Below are positions 8,848 to 18,904 of a DNA stretch of 64,000 nucleotides, piece after piece. Within the stretch, counting starts at the first letter, position 1. Each line of letters opens with the position of its first letter. A model generated the notes under the pieces. It saw only the letters and a list, made by a program, of their open reading frames with translations. It was not told the origin of the DNA and made no database searches. Where the stretch lies: NCBI RefSeq assembly GCF_000153345.1, contig NZ_CH724127.1:411528-475527 (forward strand), written 5' to 3'. The translations under genes and the position numbers were made by a program. This DNA is from Neptuniibacter caesariensis. Lineage in GTDB: Bacteria; Pseudomonadota; Gammaproteobacteria; Pseudomonadales; Balneatricaceae.

Positions 8848-11064
8848 ATGGTCTATCGTTTATCTCTGCAGGGTGTTAAATGCGCAGGTTGTGTCCGGTC
8901 TCTGGAGAAAGGTTTAAAACAATCTGATTGCATCGACGATTATTCGGTAAATTTTGCCGACCGCAGTCTGACGGTATCTTCCGAAACCGATGTGTCTGAT
9001 GTTATTAGCGCGGTTGAGGCAGCTGGATATGGAGCGGTTCCGCTGGATGATAATGATGGTTTAGAGCAGGCCGAAGCCGCGGAATTGGCCCATTATCATC
9101 TGACGATTAAGCGTAGCCTTATAGCGCTGGGCTTTGGTTTCCTTTTGATGGTGCAGGGCTGGCTGGGATTTATGCCTGATCTGACCTTAGGGACTGGTTT
9201 ACTTCAAGGTGCTGTCATTGGCCTGCTTACCCTTGCCATCATGTGGTTTTGTGCGGGTCACATCTACAAAGGTGCTTTGCAGTCTATTCAGCGTAGAAGT
9301 TTCAACATGGATACGCTGATAGGATTGGGTACTGGGGCTGCATGGGTTTACTCAACAGGTCTTATTATCTATGTCTTGGCGGGTGGACAACTGATCGAAC
9401 AAGCCAGTCATCTATATTACGAAGCTTCAGTGATGATTCTCGGTTTTATTCTTCTTGGTCAGGCGCTGGAGGCGCGCGCGAGAAAGAACACGGGCGAGGC
9501 GATTCGCAGTCTGATGAATCTTCAGCCTGCTACAGCAATTCGCTTAAGAGAGGGTGAAGAGAAGGAAGTCCCGGTAGCACTATTGGCTCCGGGTGATCAG
9601 GTAAGAATTCGACCTGGTGAGAGTGTCCCAGTCGATGGGGTCGTGTTAACTGGGGAAAGCCATGTTGATGAATCGATGCTCACCGGAGAGTCTCTGCCTA
9701 TTCATAAGCAGGCAGATGATCAATTGGTCGGGGGCACGATTAATGGCTCTGGTAGTTTGGTCATGCAGGTCGAACAGATCGGTGCTCAAACGGTTTTGGC
9801 TAAAATTATTGAATCGGTTCGGGATGCGCAGAACTGCAAACCGGAATTGGGCAAGTTGGCTGACAGAATTGCCGCGGTATTTGTCCCTGTGGTAATGGTT
9901 ATTGCTCTGGTGACGGCATTAGTTTGGTGGGCGTTCGGGCCAGAGCCTCAGCTTACCTATTCCGTCATTACAATGATGACAGTGCTTATCATCGCTTGCC
10001 CTTGTGCGCTGGGTTTAGCTACACCGATGTCGGTTATGGTTTCAGTAGGAAGAGCGGCGAAGCAAGGCATTCTTATCCGTAATGCAGATGCTTTGCAGCA
10101 GGCAGAGAAAGTCACTACCGTATTGCTCGATAAAACGGGAACGGTGACGCAGGGTAAGCCTACTGTTGAAAAAGTCGAATTCTTTATTAGCGAAGATGAG
10201 CAGGAGCACATTATTCAGGAGCTGCTCTCGGTCGAGAGTCTTTCACAGCATCCACTGGCCAGGGCTATCTGTGATTCGTATGTGATGAAACAGCAATTTG
10301 AAGTCGAGCAGTTTCAAGAGTTGCCCGGTTTAGGTGTTATCGCTGTTCTTCAGGGAAATGACTGGTTCGTAGGTAATCAGCAACTAATGCTAGAGCAGAA
10401 CGTGGATATATCTCCATTTGTTTCAGCGGCCGATGATTTGAGCCAGCAGGCGATGACGCCTGTGTATGTGAGCCGTAATGGTTCTGTTTGTGCGTTGGTA
10501 GGTATTGCAGACCCTGTGAAAGAGGATTCGCTTATCGCAATTAATGAAATGAAGGAAGCAGGTCTGCGTGTCATTTTATTATCAGGCGATAACCAGAAAA
10601 CAGCTCAGATTATTGGTGACAGGGTCAACGTTGATCGTGTCATAGCAGAGGTGAAGCCTGAGGATAAGCGTCAGGTTGTCGCCGATCTGCAGAGTGAAGG
10701 TCATGTCGTTGCAATGGTCGGTGATGGTATCAATGATGCGCCTGCACTGGCTCAGGCCGATTTGGGGTATGCCATTGGTACGGGCGCTGATGTGGCTATC
10801 GCTAGTGCAGATGTAACCCTTATTTCAGGCTCTTTGCGGGGGGTTAATAAAGCAATGAGCCTTTCCAAGCATACGGTGAGAAATATTCGCCAGAATCTGT
10901 TTGGCGCATTTATCTATAACAGCCTTGCTATTCCTGTCGCGGCGGGGCTGTTGTTCCCAGTGTTTGGTGTGCTGCTAAACCCAGCCATAGCCGGGGCGGC
11001 TATGGCTATGTCTTCGGTTACCGTGGTAAGTAATGCTAACCGATTGAGAAATGTGAAACTGTAG
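8848..11064 (+). CDS. copA: Copper-translocating P1B-type ATPase CopA
   Basis: 738 residues. One N-terminal heavy-metal domain with C12-A-G-C15, then eight membrane helices. The transport motif is CPC at 384-386 (ACPCALGLATP), the phosphorylation motif DKTGT starts at D428, and the actuator motif TGES, the SQHPLA nucleotide-binding motif and GDGINDAPAL hinge are present. A CPC site with a single CxxC metal-binding domain indicates Cu(I) export across the inner membrane. It is the only gene behind the MerR-type promoter at 8785-8816 and converges on ppiA with 2 nt between the ends. Confidence 0.95.
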   Translation: MVYRLSLQGVKCAGCVRSLEKGLKQSDCIDDYSVNFADRSLTVSSETDVSDVISAVEAAGYGAVPLDDNDGLEQAEAAELAHYHLTIKRSLIALGFGFLLMVQGWLGFMPDLTLGTGLLQGAVIGLLTLAIMWFCAGHIYKGALQSIQRRSFNMDTLIGLGTGAAWVYSTGLIIYVLAGGQLIEQASHLYYEASVMILGFILLGQALEARARKNTGEAIRSLMNLQPATAIRLREGEEKEVPVALLAPGDQVRIRPGESVPVDGVVLTGESHVDESMLTGESLPIHKQADDQLVGGTINGSGSLVMQVEQIGAQTVLAKIIESVRDAQNCKPELGKLADRIAAVFVPVVMVIALVTALVWWAFGPEPQLTYSVITMMTVLIIACPCALGLATPMSVMVSVGRAAKQGILIRNADALQQAEKVTTVLLDKTGTVTQGKPTVEKVEFFISEDEQEHIIQELLSVESLSQHPLARAICDSYVMKQQFEVEQFQELPGLGVIAVLQGNDWFVGNQQLMLEQNVDISPFVSAADDLSQQAMTPVYVSRNGSVCALVGIADPVKEDSLIAINEMKEAGLRVILLSGDNQKTAQIIGDRVNVDRVIAEVKPEDKRQVVADLQSEGHVVAMVGDGINDAPALAQADLGYAIGTGADVAIASADVTLISGSLRGVNKAMSLSKHTVRNIRQNLFGAFIYNSLAIPVAAGLLFPVFGVLLNPAIAGAAMAMSSVTVVSNANRLRNVKL

Positions 11065-11066
11065 TC

Positions 11067-11633
11067 TTATTCAGCTTCGATTCTCTCAATTGACTCGATG
11101 ATAATGGGGCTTTTAGGTACATCCCTATGTCCTGCTTTTGATCCTGTTGGGGTGCGACTGATCTGAATGACCAGGTCCATCCCGTCAGTTACCTGACCGA
11201 ATACTGCGTAACCAAAACGATTTCCGCGAGCATCCAGGTTCCGGTTGTTTACCGCATTGATGAAAAACTGCGATGTTGCACTGTGCGGATAATTAGTCCG
11301 CGCCATAGCAATCGTTCCCTGTTTGTTGCTTAGCCCATTTCCTGATTCATTTTTTATCGGATCGTGAACATCTTTCTGATTCATATCTTCTGTAAACCCG
11401 CCACCCTGAATCATAAATGCCGCGATGGTGCGGTGGAAAATAGTGCCGTCATAAAAATCACTATCCACATATTCTAAAAAGTTTTTTACGGTTTCAGGGG
11501 CCTGCTCAGGAAAAAGTTCCAGGGTGATATCACCTTTATTGGTTTTCATCAGAACTTTTGGGTTGCTTTCAGCGAAAGCGTTTCCTGCAAATAATGCCAG
11601 ACAGAGTGCCAGGCTGGTGAGTGACTTCAACAT
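11067..11633 (-). CDS. Periplasmic cyclophilin-type peptidyl-prolyl isomerase
   Basis: 188 residues with a signal peptide (hydrophobic core, cleavage after GNAFA near residue 21). The rest is a compact bacterial cyclophilin: FHRTIAAFMIQGGGF contains the catalytic Arg and the PPIase signature, and TSQFFINAVNNRNLD follows. It catalyses cis-trans isomerisation of X-Pro bonds in the periplasm, like PpiA. It stands alone, divergent from the VOC gene. Confidence 0.92.
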   Translation of the reverse strand: MLKSLTSLALCLALFAGNAFAESNPKVLMKTNKGDITLELFPEQAPETVKNFLEYVDSDFYDGTIFHRTIAAFMIQGGGFTEDMNQKDVHDPIKNESGNGLSNKQGTIAMARTNYPHSATSQFFINAVNNRNLDARGNRFGYAVFGQVTDGMDLVIQISRTPTGSKAGHRDVPKSPIIIESIERIEAE

Positions 11634-11866
11634 AATTGTTCCATTAGATCATTAAAGATAATGAATCCAGTTTATTGGAATTGGATAAATGAGGAAATAA
11701 CTACATCGCGAAAAGTCATTAGACAAAGCAATTGCCTGATATACAATGACTTTTGCTTATTACGAGATACGTTCTATAGTAGTAATTGCAGGGCTCTTTA
11801 GTGTCGTTTTGGTTCGGGGTTAGCCAATGCGCAGGCGCTGTTGCTATCTGAACCGATTGGTGGGGT

Positions 11867-12238
11867 ATGTGTTTTTCGATCGAGAAACTTGACCATATCG
11901 TAGTGAATACGGCCGATGTAGATAAAAGCCTTCGCTTTTACATTGATGTTTTGGGCTGTGAACTTGTTCGCAAGCTGGACAAGCCCGAATTGTATCAATT
12001 AAAGGCGGGCTCATCGCTTATCGACCTAAAGCCTGTCGATCTGCTTGAAAAGTGCAGTAATGTAGATCATTTCTGTCTGCAGATTTCGCCTTTCGAACCA
12101 GAAGTGTTGTTGCCCTATTTAGGAAGGAACTCTGTGCCTTATGGCTCAGTAGAAAGGCGAAATGGCGCTTCTGGGTTTGGAAGTTCTGTTTATATAGAAG
12201 ATCCTGACGGGAATCGTATCGAGTTAAAAGCTGCTTGA
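11867..12238 (+). CDS. VOC-superfamily (glyoxalase-like) protein
   Basis: 123 residues forming one vicinal-oxygen-chelate domain: LDHIVVNTADVDKSLRFY with the first metal-ligand His, VDHFCLQI with a second, and IEDPDGNRIEL with the terminal Glu. Such proteins are small metal-dependent lyases, dioxygenases or antibiotic-binding proteins; the substrate cannot be told from sequence. ATG 11867 is preceded by GGTGGGG. It is monocistronic. Confidence 0.82.
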   Translation: MCFSIEKLDHIVVNTADVDKSLRFYIDVLGCELVRKLDKPELYQLKAGSSLIDLKPVDLLEKCSNVDHFCLQISPFEPEVLLPYLGRNSVPYGSVERRNGASGFGSSVYIEDPDGNRIELKAA

Positions 12239-12380
12239 CCTTTGTCATAGTAAAAGTACAAGGGTCATCGTTTATACTAGAAAAAAGAGTAGTTCAAACT
12301 ACCAACCATAACTACAAAGCCAGTAAGTCAATAACGTTACATTTCGTGATGTTATGACCAGAGTGGGAGTGCACTTAATA

Positions 12381-14069
12381 ATGGGCAATATGAAGCTGAA
12401 GCAGAAGATGCTTCTGTTAACAATCATTCCTTTAGTGGCGGTTCTTGGTGTCGTCATGTTTGTTGCAAATACTCAGTTAAGGGTATTGGGTGAACATCAG
12501 ATCGAAAAGCTGCGCAGCGAGTTGATGGCAAGTAAGCAGGATTCACTGAAAAGCTATATTGATCTTGCCGTTTCGTCTGTGCAGCATATTTACGACAATG
12601 CCGCACCTGGAGATACCGTCGCAGAAGACAAAGCTTTAGAGATAATGACCAATCTGACTTACGGAGAGAAAGGGGATGGTTATATCTTTGTTTATAAATA
12701 CGATGGTACCAATCTGGCAACGCGCCCTAAACCTCAGTTAAAAGGTAAGAACCTGATGGGGTTGAAGGACACTAACGGTACCTTGATCGTGAAAGAGTTG
12801 ATTGATTCTGCGAAGAAAGGCGGTGGGTACCTCACTTATGTTTGGACCAAGCCATCTAAAAATGCTGATGTTGATAAGCTGAGTTATGCCGTTGGCATGG
12901 ATAAGTGGCAATGGATGGTAGGGACTGGTTTCTATATTGATGACATCGATGATCAGGTCGCTGCAGCGACAGAGGTACTGGAAGACGAAATTTCCAATAC
13001 GATGATGTTCATCCTGATGATTGGCGGTGGCTTTGTTATCGTGTTTGGTTTCCTTGCGGTCATCTTCTCTAATGGTATTGCGAATCCACTGGCAGCTGCA
13101 GCTGCAGCCTTGAAAGATATTGGTGAAGGTGAAGGCGATCTGAGTAAACGCCTGGATACTAATGCTAAAGGTGAAGTGGGTGAGTTAGCACATGGCTTTA
13201 ATGCATTTGCTGAGAAAATCCAGACTCTGATTGTTGAAGTTAAGGGGTCTATTGAGGAGCTTTCGTCAGCGACTGCTCGTATGACAGGGGTAATGGATCA
13301 TACCCGTCAGGACGTTGATGAGCAGCGCCGAGAGACAGAACAAGTGGCAGCAGCGATTCATGAGATGGCTGCGGCTGTCCAGGAAGTGTCATCAAATGCA
13401 ACCAATGCGTCCCATTCAGCACAAGCAGCGGATGAATCTGCGATTGGCGGTCAGCGGGTTGTAAATGAAACGATCTCTTCTATTCAGTCGCTTCAGTCAG
13501 GAGTGAACAATGCAGCTGGCGTTATTGAGCAGCTGGATAAGGATTCCGAGCATATTGGTACCGTTATTAACGTTATTAAAGAGATTGCGGACCAAACCAA
13601 CCTTCTGGCACTAAATGCTGCGATTGAGGCTGCTCGTGCCGGCGAGCAAGGGCGTGGGTTCTCGGTCGTTGCTGATGAGGTAAGAACACTGGCTAATCGT
13701 ACTCAGCAAAGTACGGATGAGATCCAGTCGATGATTGAGAAGCTTCAGAGTGGAGCACGTCAGGCTGTACAGGAGATGGAGCGTAGCCGGGTACAAACAG
13801 ATGAGACTGTTGAAAAAGCAGGTCATACCGGTGAGCAGCTGAATAATATTACTACGGCTGTGAGTGATATCAGTGGCATGAGTACTCAGATTGCTACAGC
13901 GGCTGAGCAGCAGACTTCGGTTGCTGATGAGCTAAGCAGAAGTATTCAACACATTGCTGATATCTCTGAAAGAGCCTCCAGTAATGCTGATCAGCTGTCG
14001 AATACGACGTCTGAAATGACCCAGTTAGAGCAGAGGCTGACATCCCTTGTGAACCAATTTAAAGCTTAA
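12381..14069 (+). CDS. Methyl-accepting chemotaxis protein with single-Cache sensor
   Basis: 562 residues from ATG 12381 (GGGAG upstream); the ATG at 12354 lacks a ribosome site. N-terminal membrane helix, periplasmic single-Cache domain (GDGYIFVYKYDG and a MDKWQWMVGTGFYIDD stretch), second helix near residue 215, HAMP, then the cytoplasmic signalling domain with its conserved hairpin tip (ADQTNLLALNAAIEAARAGE). Cache_2 receptors usually sense small organic acids, but the ligand is unknown. It is a single gene followed by a terminator. No che genes are nearby, so it must signal to an array encoded elsewhere. Confidence 0.93.
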   Translation: MGNMKLKQKMLLLTIIPLVAVLGVVMFVANTQLRVLGEHQIEKLRSELMASKQDSLKSYIDLAVSSVQHIYDNAAPGDTVAEDKALEIMTNLTYGEKGDGYIFVYKYDGTNLATRPKPQLKGKNLMGLKDTNGTLIVKELIDSAKKGGGYLTYVWTKPSKNADVDKLSYAVGMDKWQWMVGTGFYIDDIDDQVAAATEVLEDEISNTMMFILMIGGGFVIVFGFLAVIFSNGIANPLAAAAAALKDIGEGEGDLSKRLDTNAKGEVGELAHGFNAFAEKIQTLIVEVKGSIEELSSATARMTGVMDHTRQDVDEQRRETEQVAAAIHEMAAAVQEVSSNATNASHSAQAADESAIGGQRVVNETISSIQSLQSGVNNAAGVIEQLDKDSEHIGTVINVIKEIADQTNLLALNAAIEAARAGEQGRGFSVVADEVRTLANRTQQSTDEIQSMIEKLQSGARQAVQEMERSRVQTDETVEKAGHTGEQLNNITTAVSDISGMSTQIATAAEQQTSVADELSRSIQHIADISERASSNADQLSNTTSEMTQLEQRLTSLVNQFKA

Positions 14070-14101
14070 TGATTTCAGCTTGAATTGCGGTTAGATCTTT
14101 T

Positions 14102-14127
14102 AAAGCGGGCATAAGCCCGCTTTTTAT
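14102..14127 (+). terminator. Intrinsic terminator after chemoreceptor gene
   Basis: Stem AAAGCGGGC/GCCCGCTTT with an ATAA loop, followed by TTTT. The opposite strand also has a short U-rich end (CTTTAAAAG), so it may serve both convergent genes. Confidence 0.85.
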
Positions 14128-14133
14128 TTGGCT

Positions 14134-16422
14134 TTATTCCGCCAGGCGGGGGGAAAAGTAGAGTGTTTCCGGGGCAAGGCAAACATTGTTGCCGCATGCT
14201 TGAAGCTCTACCTGGATGGGATCAAGTAGGACTGTTGTATTGGTTTGATTAGGTTCAAGGTTAATTTCAGTCTGCCGCTGGTAAACCCACATAGGGGCGC
14301 TGGATAGCTGTTGTGTGCTTTTCTTGGGTTTGGGCAGATCAATCTTCTTAGCCCATGATGCCTTAATTTTTAAGCCTTTGAGCTTTTGATCGGCAGATGT
14401 CGCTGTCAGATGCCAACCTGGTTCTATATTGAGGGCCAGCTTAAACCCTGTTTCACTTTTTTCCAGTGAAGCGAGTCCAGAGCCTTTGGCAAAACTTTGT
14501 ATGGAGCCTATAGGGTATTGGGCGGCCAGATGTGCCTTAAGCAAGTGGCTAAATTGCTCGGGGCTTTGTTTCAGTTGGGTAGAAAGAGAGTTAAGTAATT
14601 CTTTTGCTAGTTCGGGGTAGCGCAGGTCTTCGCTCACTGTGCTCATGCGTAGGAAGAGTCCATAAGCAAGTGAATGGCCCCCTGGTTTGGCGGAGTCTGT
14701 CTGGCTACTTAGATTGAAAGGAGTGAGGTGTTGTTTTTCAGTAAGGAAAAGACGCTTTTTGCTTTGGTCCCAGAACTTATCTACCAGTTCCTGCGTTAGT
14801 ATTTCTGCACGTTTAAGCCATCTCTTTTCCTGAGTAAGGTCGTACAGATCAAGATTGCTCAGGGCAAACTGAGCGTAATCTTCAAGTGTTCCCCATGCGC
14901 CTGTTCGGTTTTTTACACTATCTCTAAGCAAGCCGTGGCTGACTTTATGCTTGCTCCATAGAGCATCCGCCGTTTGCTTAGCGGTAATTAGATGGTCAGG
15001 ATCATCAAGACATTTGGCTGCAGCACCGAGCATGCTGATGGTGATTGCATTCCATGATGTAATAATTTTTTTGTCGATATGCGGGTGTGGTCGAAGCTTT
15101 CTTTGTGTAGCAAGTTTCGCTTTGATGGATTTTAGCAGTTTGATAAAGCGGTGCGTATTGATGCCGTTTTCTAAGATGTATTCCCGGGGCGAGATAGCTG
15201 GAGTAAGCGTATAAGGCCCCTCGAATTCACTTTGGTTGTTTAACCCAAAGTATTCGGTGGTCAGGTCGAACTCCTCTTCTGTCAGAGCAGATGCGAGTTC
15301 TGATCGGTACCATTGATAATAGGCACCCTCATTTTCTTTATCTCCGGCATCTATGGCCGAATAAAAAAGCATGTTCGGTGCTTGAAGGCTTTGTTCAATA
15401 AACTGTAGTGTCGACCTCAGCGTCCTGGAGTATTCAGGGTCCCCGGTGATGGCGTACGCAGAACAATACAGTCGAGCCAGCTGCGCCTGATCATAGAGCA
15501 TTTTTTCAAAGTGAGGTGTTTGCCATTCAGGATCGATCGTGTAGCGGTGAAATCCTCCATCTAGTTGGTCGTGAATTGCGCCATTCATCATCGCGTTTAG
15601 TGTATGGAGGATGGCGTCATATAGGTTGGAATCGGAGTTGAGCAGGGATTGGTAGAGGAGAAATTCAAGAACGGGAGCGTTCGGGAATTTGGAGACGTTT
15701 CCAAAGCCACCGTTAAACTCATCGTATTGGCTCATCCAGAAAACTGTTGCTTCCGTTTGGTATTGATTAACAGCTTGTACCTCTGCTTCAGTCTCCCTGT
15801 TCATATCAGCAATCTGCTGCTGTACTTCGTTTGCTTTGGCCTGTAGTTTTTGCGGTGTTTTCTGCCATTGCTCTGAGAAATTATTAAGTGTTTCAGCAAG
15901 TTGATCAGTGGTTAGGTAGGAGCTGATAAAGAATGGCATACCATCCGGGGTGGCCAGAATTGTTAGGGGCCAGCCCCTCTGGCTTTTTAGAATAGTCGCA
16001 GCTTGCATATAGAAACTATCGATCGCAGGATGTTGCTCTCTGTCTATCTTAATGCTAATAAACCTTTCATTTAAAAGGGTTGCGATCGTTTCATTATCGA
16101 AGCTCTCTTCTGCCATCACGTGGCACCAATGGCAGGTTGAATAGCCAATTGAAATAAAGACAGGCCGATTTGTTTCTTTAGCTTTCTTTAACGGTTTTGC
16201 GGACCAGCTATTCCATTCAATAGGGTTATGGGCGTGTTGGCGAAGGTAAGGTGAAATTTCATTTACCAGCGAATTTGTATAGATAGGTAAGCCGTTGGGA
16301 TGTTGATACTGAGTTTTTACCGATAGTTCGGGTTGAGCCTCAATGGGGGCTGCGTGGCTTTGAAGGCTCGTGAGGGAAAGCCAAAACAATGTAAGAATAA
16401 GTGGCTTACTGAAGTATCCCAT
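14134..16422 (-). CDS. Exported DUF255 thioredoxin-like protein with DsbD-alpha-like C-terminus
   Basis: 762 residues. A hydrophobic N-terminus ending near SHAAP looks like a signal peptide. The DUF255/YyaL-SSP411 family follows: a thioredoxin-like domain with C97-HW-C100 and the [10 protein letters not shown] motif, then a six-hairpin glycosidase-like region ([17 protein letters not shown]). The last ~120 residues resemble the immunoglobulin-like alpha domain of DsbD: GWHLTA, then C743-GNNV-C748 and LAPET. Family members are usually cytosolic and lack this tail. Inferred role: a periplasmic thiol-redox protein. Substrate and partner are unknown. It could also be lipid-anchored or retained at the membrane by an uncleaved N-terminus. 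Confidence 0.82.
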   Translation of the reverse strand: MGYFSKPLILTLFWLSLTSLQSHAAPIEAQPELSVKTQYQHPNGLPIYTNSLVNEISPYLRQHAHNPIEWNSWSAKPLKKAKETNRPVFISIGYSTCHWCHVMAEESFDNETIATLLNERFISIKIDREQHPAIDSFYMQAATILKSQRGWPLTILATPDGMPFFISSYLTTDQLAETLNNFSEQWQKTPQKLQAKANEVQQQIADMNRETEAEVQAVNQYQTEATVFWMSQYDEFNGGFGNVSKFPNAPVLEFLLYQSLLNSDSNLYDAILHTLNAMMNGAIHDQLDGGFHRYTIDPEWQTPHFEKMLYDQAQLARLYCSAYAITGDPEYSRTLRSTLQFIEQSLQAPNMLFYSAIDAGDKENEGAYYQWYRSELASALTEEEFDLTTEYFGLNNQSEFEGPYTLTPAISPREYILENGINTHRFIKLLKSIKAKLATQRKLRPHPHIDKKIITSWNAITISMLGAAAKCLDDPDHLITAKQTADALWSKHKVSHGLLRDSVKNRTGAWGTLEDYAQFALSNLDLYDLTQEKRWLKRAEILTQELVDKFWDQSKKRLFLTEKQHLTPFNLSSQTDSAKPGGHSLAYGLFLRMSTVSEDLRYPELAKELLNSLSTQLKQSPEQFSHLLKAHLAAQYPIGSIQSFAKGSGLASLEKSETGFKLALNIEPGWHLTATSADQKLKGLKIKASWAKKIDLPKPKKSTQQLSSAPMWVYQRQTEINLEPNQTNTTVLLDPIQVELQACGNNVCLAPETLYFSPRLAE

Positions 16423-16512
16423 CGTGCTTATTCCTTGCGGAGAAGTTCCATGACAATTCGAGAATAGATCGCTATCCTGCCGATGACTTAATCTTGGAAT
16501 AGAAACACTTGA

Positions 16513-16764
16513 ATGGCAAAACCTAATAAAAAGGGGCCGGTGACTACTGTCGATGTTTACTGCGCTAAGTGCAGAGCTTTGCTTTATAAATATCGTAAGG
16601 GGGGGAAGGGGTCTCTAGTCAAATGCTTCAAAGAGAGAATCAGAGAAGATTTTACTCAGACCCCATGTGTATGCCCGCAATGCGGAAGCTTGTTTGCCCG
16701 TGAGCAATTAGTCAGAGGAACCCCTGCGTTTAAGTTCATTGGTGGCAAAGTTTTTGCCAAATAA
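16513..16764 (+). CDS. Small zinc-ribbon protein of unknown function
   Basis: 83 residues with two cysteine pairs, C17-x2-C20 and C52-x-C54-x2-C57, consistent with a zinc ribbon. The protein is basic (many Lys), so nucleic-acid binding is possible, but no family was recognised with confidence. Its 3' end overlaps the convergent lipoprotein gene by 57 nt. Confidence 0.7.
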   Translation: MAKPNKKGPVTTVDVYCAKCRALLYKYRKGGKGSLVKCFKERIREDFTQTPCVCPQCGSLFAREQLVRGTPAFKFIGGKVFAK

Positions 16765-17130
16765 GAAAGAGTTCTGCATGTGTAAGGCGTAGTTTGGTGC
16801 CAGGCACTGTAGCTCACCTTCGACTTTATGGACTGATTCATCGCTTCCCGCCGCGGTTAATTGGGTAGAGGCGCGTTCTACCATAGACCTCTTCTCAGAG
16901 AGGTTATACGCACCGCCGCGGCAGAGTTCTCGTGCCGTGTGATGCAACATAGTTTCCACATCAATTAATCTGTCTTTTGGCGAGCCTGTATAGCTCAGCT
17001 GATAAGTATGCGGTTTTATTTCTTCATAAGAAAAGCCTGAAACGCCGTTAAAAGTGTGATAGCTGCTATCGCACCCGCTTATCAGTGTTGCTCCAAGCAA
17101 ATAAACGCTGTATTTCCTTAATCTCTTCAT
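16708..17130 (-). CDS. Putative lipoprotein of unknown function
   Basis: 140 residues. A basic start, hydrophobic core and lipobox LISG-C20 indicate a lipoprotein. Asp follows the Cys, which could signal retention at the inner membrane. The mature part contains TARELCRGGAYNLSEKR and a C-terminal hydrophobic stretch. Upstream AAGGAGAAAGAAAG supplies the ribosome site. It is divergent from the MocR gene. No function is apparent. Confidence 0.72.
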   Translation of the reverse strand: MKRLRKYSVYLLGATLISGCDSSYHTFNGVSGFSYEEIKPHTYQLSYTGSPKDRLIDVETMLHHTARELCRGGAYNLSEKRSMVERASTQLTAAGSDESVHKVEGELQCLAPNYALHMQNSFLFGKNFATNELKRRGSSD

Positions 17131-17224
17131 CTTTCTTCTCCTTACAGTTTTACTTTGTAATTGATTGATGATTACAGAACTGTTTGTTTAGTGTTCAAAT
17201 ATTCTAAAATACTGTAGAATTGCA

Positions 17225-17308
17225 TTACAGATTTACATTTTTGTTTTGTTTTAATGTACAGATTTAGCAATTAACAGACTGTGATGTGAAAATTGTCTTA
17301 ATCTGTAC
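17225..17308. promoter_or_regulatory. Candidate MocR operator: repeated TTACAGATT / GTACAGATT motifs
   Basis: Upstream of the MocR gene are TTACAGATTTA (17225-17235), GTACAGATT (17256-17264) and its exact inverse AATCTGTAC (17300-17308). MocR-type regulators commonly bind repeated half-sites at their own promoter, so these are candidate operator elements. Binding is inferred, not shown. Confidence 0.5.
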
Positions 17309-17337
17309 TGTTTTTGTCTCTGTGGTGTTTTTTGCAT

Positions 17338-18756
17338 ATGAAACTGTACGAGAAAGTTCTCGAAGGCTTGGTTCATCGAATAGATCAGGGTTACTACCAG
17401 GTAGGCAGCAAGCTGCCCTCTATTCGGGTATTAAGCCAGGAAAGTCAGGTGAGTATCTCAACGGTTCAGGAAGCTTATCAGCGACTTGAAGAGCAAGGTT
17501 ATGCGGAAGTTAGGCCTAAATCGGGATATTACGTTAAGCCTAGAGGTGATCTGCCGGATCTGCCTGAAGTGAGCAGGCCCGCGCAGCGTCCGTTAGAGGT
17601 TTCCCATTGGGAGCAGGTCTATCACCTGTTGAACAATGCTAAAGGTAATGGCTATGTGGCGTTGGGTACAGCAATGCCAGAGATTGATACACCGACATTA
17701 AAACCTTTAATGAAATCGATGACACAGGCCGCGGCTAATGCTTCGGATAGCTTCCTTAACTACAGCGATATTCATGGATCGGAGTTTCTAAGACAGCAGA
17801 TTGCACGGTTGGCCTTAGCTTCAGGCTGTAAGCTACATCCTGATGAAATTATTATCACAAGTGGATGTCAGGAAGCGTTAGTTTGTAGCTTGAGAGCCGT
17901 GACCAAACCGGGTGACATTGTTGCCACGGATTCCCCCAGTTTTTATGGTTCTACCCAAGCGATAAAGGCATTAGGGCTTAAAGCCTTAGAGATCCCCACC
18001 CATCCTGAAACAGGTATTAGTATTGAAGCTTTAGAGATGGCTTTAGATCAATGGCCGATCGCTGCAATCCAAGTGACCCCTACTTGTAATAACCCGCTGG
18101 GTTATACCATGCCAGAACCACGTAGAAAGGAGCTGCTAAGGTTAGCTCAGCAGTACGACCTCCCTATCATCGAAGATGATATCTATGGTGACCTTTACTA
18201 CAAATCCCCGAGGCCTCGCACGATTAAGTCATTTGATGAGGAAGGGCGGGTTCTGCTTTGCTCTTCATTTTCAAAAACAATTGCATACGGTTTAAGACTC
18301 GGTTGGGTGGCGCCAGGGCAATGTACTGAACGAGTATTGCATAAAAAATTTGTATCGACGGTGAGTAGCCCCCCGGTCCAGCAGCAGGCTGTAGCTGAAT
18401 TTATTGCTAATGGCTATTACGAGCGTCACCTGAGAAAGATGCGTGCCCAGTATAAAGTCGCAAGGGATATGACTATCGATTTGATTAAGCGCTATTTTCC
18501 AGAAGGAACCCGTATCAGCTATCCCGAAGGTGGATATCTACTCTGGGTAGAATTGCCGATCGAAGTTGATACGGTAAAACTGAATAAGTGCCTTGAAGAT
18601 AGGAAAATCAGCATAGCACCGGGAGTTATTTTTTCAGCTTCAGGAAAGTACCGTAATTTCCTGCGTTTGAATTTTGCGAAAAAACCTGATGAAGAGATTA
18701 GGGCAGCGCTGCAGGAGCTTGCGAAACAAGCACTGCTGCTTATGGAGCAAGCCTAG
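17338..18756 (+). CDS. MocR-family regulator (GntR HTH plus aminotransferase-like domain)
   Basis: 472 residues from ATG 17338 (an earlier in-frame ATG at 17314 would add a hydrophobic stretch out of place here). Residues 1-70 are a GntR winged helix (SKLPSIRVLSQESQVSISTV); the rest is a fold-type I PLP aminotransferase domain with TPTCNNPLG, EDDIYGDL and the Schiff-base lysine in SSFSKTIAYGLRLGW. MocR proteins are PLP-sensing transcription factors. It is divergent from the lipoprotein gene, and the target is not evident. Confidence 0.92.
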   Translation: MKLYEKVLEGLVHRIDQGYYQVGSKLPSIRVLSQESQVSISTVQEAYQRLEEQGYAEVRPKSGYYVKPRGDLPDLPEVSRPAQRPLEVSHWEQVYHLLNNAKGNGYVALGTAMPEIDTPTLKPLMKSMTQAAANASDSFLNYSDIHGSEFLRQQIARLALASGCKLHPDEIIITSGCQEALVCSLRAVTKPGDIVATDSPSFYGSTQAIKALGLKALEIPTHPETGISIEALEMALDQWPIAAIQVTPTCNNPLGYTMPEPRRKELLRLAQQYDLPIIEDDIYGDLYYKSPRPRTIKSFDEEGRVLLCSSFSKTIAYGLRLGWVAPGQCTERVLHKKFVSTVSSPPVQQQAVAEFIANGYYERHLRKMRAQYKVARDMTIDLIKRYFPEGTRISYPEGGYLLWVELPIEVDTVKLNKCLEDRKISIAPGVIFSASGKYRNFLRLNFAKKPDEEIRAALQELAKQALLLMEQA

Positions 18757-18799
18757 GGAACCTGAGAATAGGTCTCGGACTTGCTCGCAGGCTCCCTAG
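18753..18799 (+). other. Strong hairpin after MocR gene (no U-tract)
   Basis: The arms CTAGGGAACCTG (18753-18764) and CAGGCTCCCTAG (18788-18799) pair with one mismatch and include the MocR stop codon. The sequence after the hairpin is CTAAAATATG, so it is not a canonical intrinsic terminator. It could stabilise the 3' end or assist Rho-dependent termination. Confidence 0.55.
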
Positions 18800-18904
18800 C
18801 TAAAATATGCTTCGGGTTATCTATAGCTGGGCATCATATGGCCGATAGCTTAAGGGGTGCCTATTCATTGGCTTCCCAGCCCTATCTGTTCAGGAGAGTA
18901 TTAG

